Virus record (IMG/VR): IMGVR_UViG_3300020462_000014
Coordinates: 1 to 41,680 of that record
DNA from: a virus
DNA length: 41,680 nucleotides
Strand: one strand, 5' to 3'
Both the position numbers and the translations under genes were made by a program. Position 1 is the first letter of the stretch; the number at the start of each line of letters is the position of its first letter. Under the pieces are notes generated by a model. The model did not search any database. It was given only the letters and a program-made list of their open reading frames with translations, and had not been told where the DNA came from. Below are positions 41,202-41,680 of this stretch, in pieces.

Positions 41202-41534
41202 CTAACTATGTCTAAAGTGTAATGTTAAACTTCTATCTGCTGCTTCGTTTCCGTCAGATGTAATTCTAATGTAGCCATTGCTAGCAAAAGCCCAACCTGA
41301 TGGGTCTACTCTTAATAAGTCTCCAGCCGAAACTGTATAAGTTACATCAGTTCCATCTGTTTCTTTTACATCAACCCAAGTGCTATTGTCCATTGCGAAA
41401 TCAAAAGTAATATTAGAACCTGTCATTGCTGCAGGAAATTGTATACCACAAAGAAGCATTCCTTCAGTTTGTACTCCCAAAGAGTTATTATTATCTGCTG
41501 AAATGTCTATTAAACATGTTTTTGATTTAATCAT
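41202..41534 (-). CDS. Small virion protein after capsid (110 aa)
   Basis: A 110-residue beta-rich protein (LGVQTEGMLLCGIQFPAAM, ITFDFAMDNSTWVDVKE, NGYIRITSD). The length and position just after capsid suit a head decoration or head-completion protein. It has a good ribosome site (AAGGAAG) and lies behind the capsid terminator, so it is expressed at a lower level or by read-through. Confidence 0.6.
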   Translation of the reverse strand: MIKSKTCLIDISADNNNSLGVQTEGMLLCGIQFPAAMTGSNITFDFAMDNSTWVDVKETDGTDVTYTVSAGDLLRVDPSGWAFASNGYIRITSDGNEAADRSLTLHFRHS

Positions 41535-41552
41535 ATCTTCCTTACTATAGCA

Positions 41553-41583
41553 GAAGAAAAGGGTGGAGGTGGAGTTCCACCCT
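41553..41583 (-). terminator. Intrinsic terminator after the capsid gene
   Basis: On the minus strand AGGGTGGA pairs with TCCACCCT (eight pairs, eight-base loop), followed by TTTTCTTC. It lies 17 bases after the capsid stop. Incomplete termination here would set the ratio of capsid to the downstream head-tail genes. Confidence 0.8.
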
Positions 41584-41599
41584 AATCTTCAATTATTAT

Positions 41600-41680
41600 T
41601 TAAGCTACTGCTTGAATTTTACAATGGTATGAAGGAGGTCCGAACTCGAATCCCATCTCCATATAAATTGCTTTTCCAAT
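41600..41680 (-). CDS. Major capsid protein, C-terminal 26 residues (cut by window edge)
   Basis: An open frame enters at the window edge and ends at TAA 41602-41600. It encodes 26 residues including AIYMEMGFEFGPPSYHCK, a plausible capsid C-terminus. It precedes a terminator and the head-tail genes, exactly where the capsid gene cut at position 1 should end on a circular map. Joining base 1 to base 41680 puts the two pieces in different frames, so they are not directly continuous. Confidence 0.6.
   Translation of the reverse strand: MGKAIYMEMGFEFGPPSYHCKIQAVA

Noticed and set aside
1-41680. Temperate lifestyle genes (integrase, excisionase, repressor) or attachment sites
   Set aside because: None seen on either strand; the only HTH products are small early proteins without a phage-repressor layout.

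Overview
The window looks like almost all of the genome of a tailed, double-stranded DNA phage, opened inside its major capsid gene. The first 551 bases (minus strand) encode the capsid protein N-terminus. The last 81 bases (minus strand) encode a C-terminus of the kind expected for the same protein, and scaffold, capsid and head-tail genes then follow in the usual order round a circle. The two capsid pieces do not join in frame, so some capsid sequence is probably missing between the window ends. No integrase, repressor, tRNA, CRISPR array, DNA polymerase, helicase or primase was recognised, so the phage looks lytic and dependent on host replication. The DNA is AT-rich and marine in style. 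An r1t-type holin, Thr-rich secreted linkers and likely leaderless starts make a low-GC marine actinobacterium a reasonable but unproven host.

Layout. Minus strand, 18721 down to 1: small basic and zinc-ribbon proteins, a staphylococcal-type nuclease, large terminase (with its own N-terminal zinc finger and helix-turn-helix), portal, two small genes, a 2165-residue virion protein, a 568-residue protein, a virion GH24 lysozyme, two more structural proteins, then scaffold and capsid behind their own promoter (1233-1261). Minus strand, 41680 down to 28837: capsid C-terminus and terminator, head-tail and tail proteins, a glycine-rich fibre, three paralogous unknown proteins, then a lysis cassette (XhlA-like coiled-coil membrane protein, very acidic secreted protein, small membrane protein, DUF5675 protein, r1t holin). 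The order suggests a podovirus-like particle with large internal proteins.

Plus strand, 19475-28834: early genes. A lone 132-residue gene has its own promoter and terminator. It is followed by a zinc-ribbon gene, and then by a tightly overlapping operon of small genes ending in a MoxR-type AAA+ ATPase and a VWA protein. After a strong terminator comes a second operon: small DNA-binding protein, calcineurin-like phosphoesterase, Rad52-type annealing protein, zinc ribbon and HTH protein.

The most unusual signal is in the non-coding DNA. Four stretches (about 18941-19215, 19989-20137, 21107-21627 and 25975-26032) are tiled with directly abutting helices, several forming three-way junctions with GNRA tetraloops. 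In the longer helices of the first three stretches nearly every non-Watson-Crick pair is G-U when read on the plus strand. This points to structured RNAs, the largest about 520 nt and sitting just upstream of the MoxR-VWA operon. The other notable item is a YspA/cpYpsA-like nucleotide-binding-type domain, split by a coiled coil, inside the 2165-residue virion protein.
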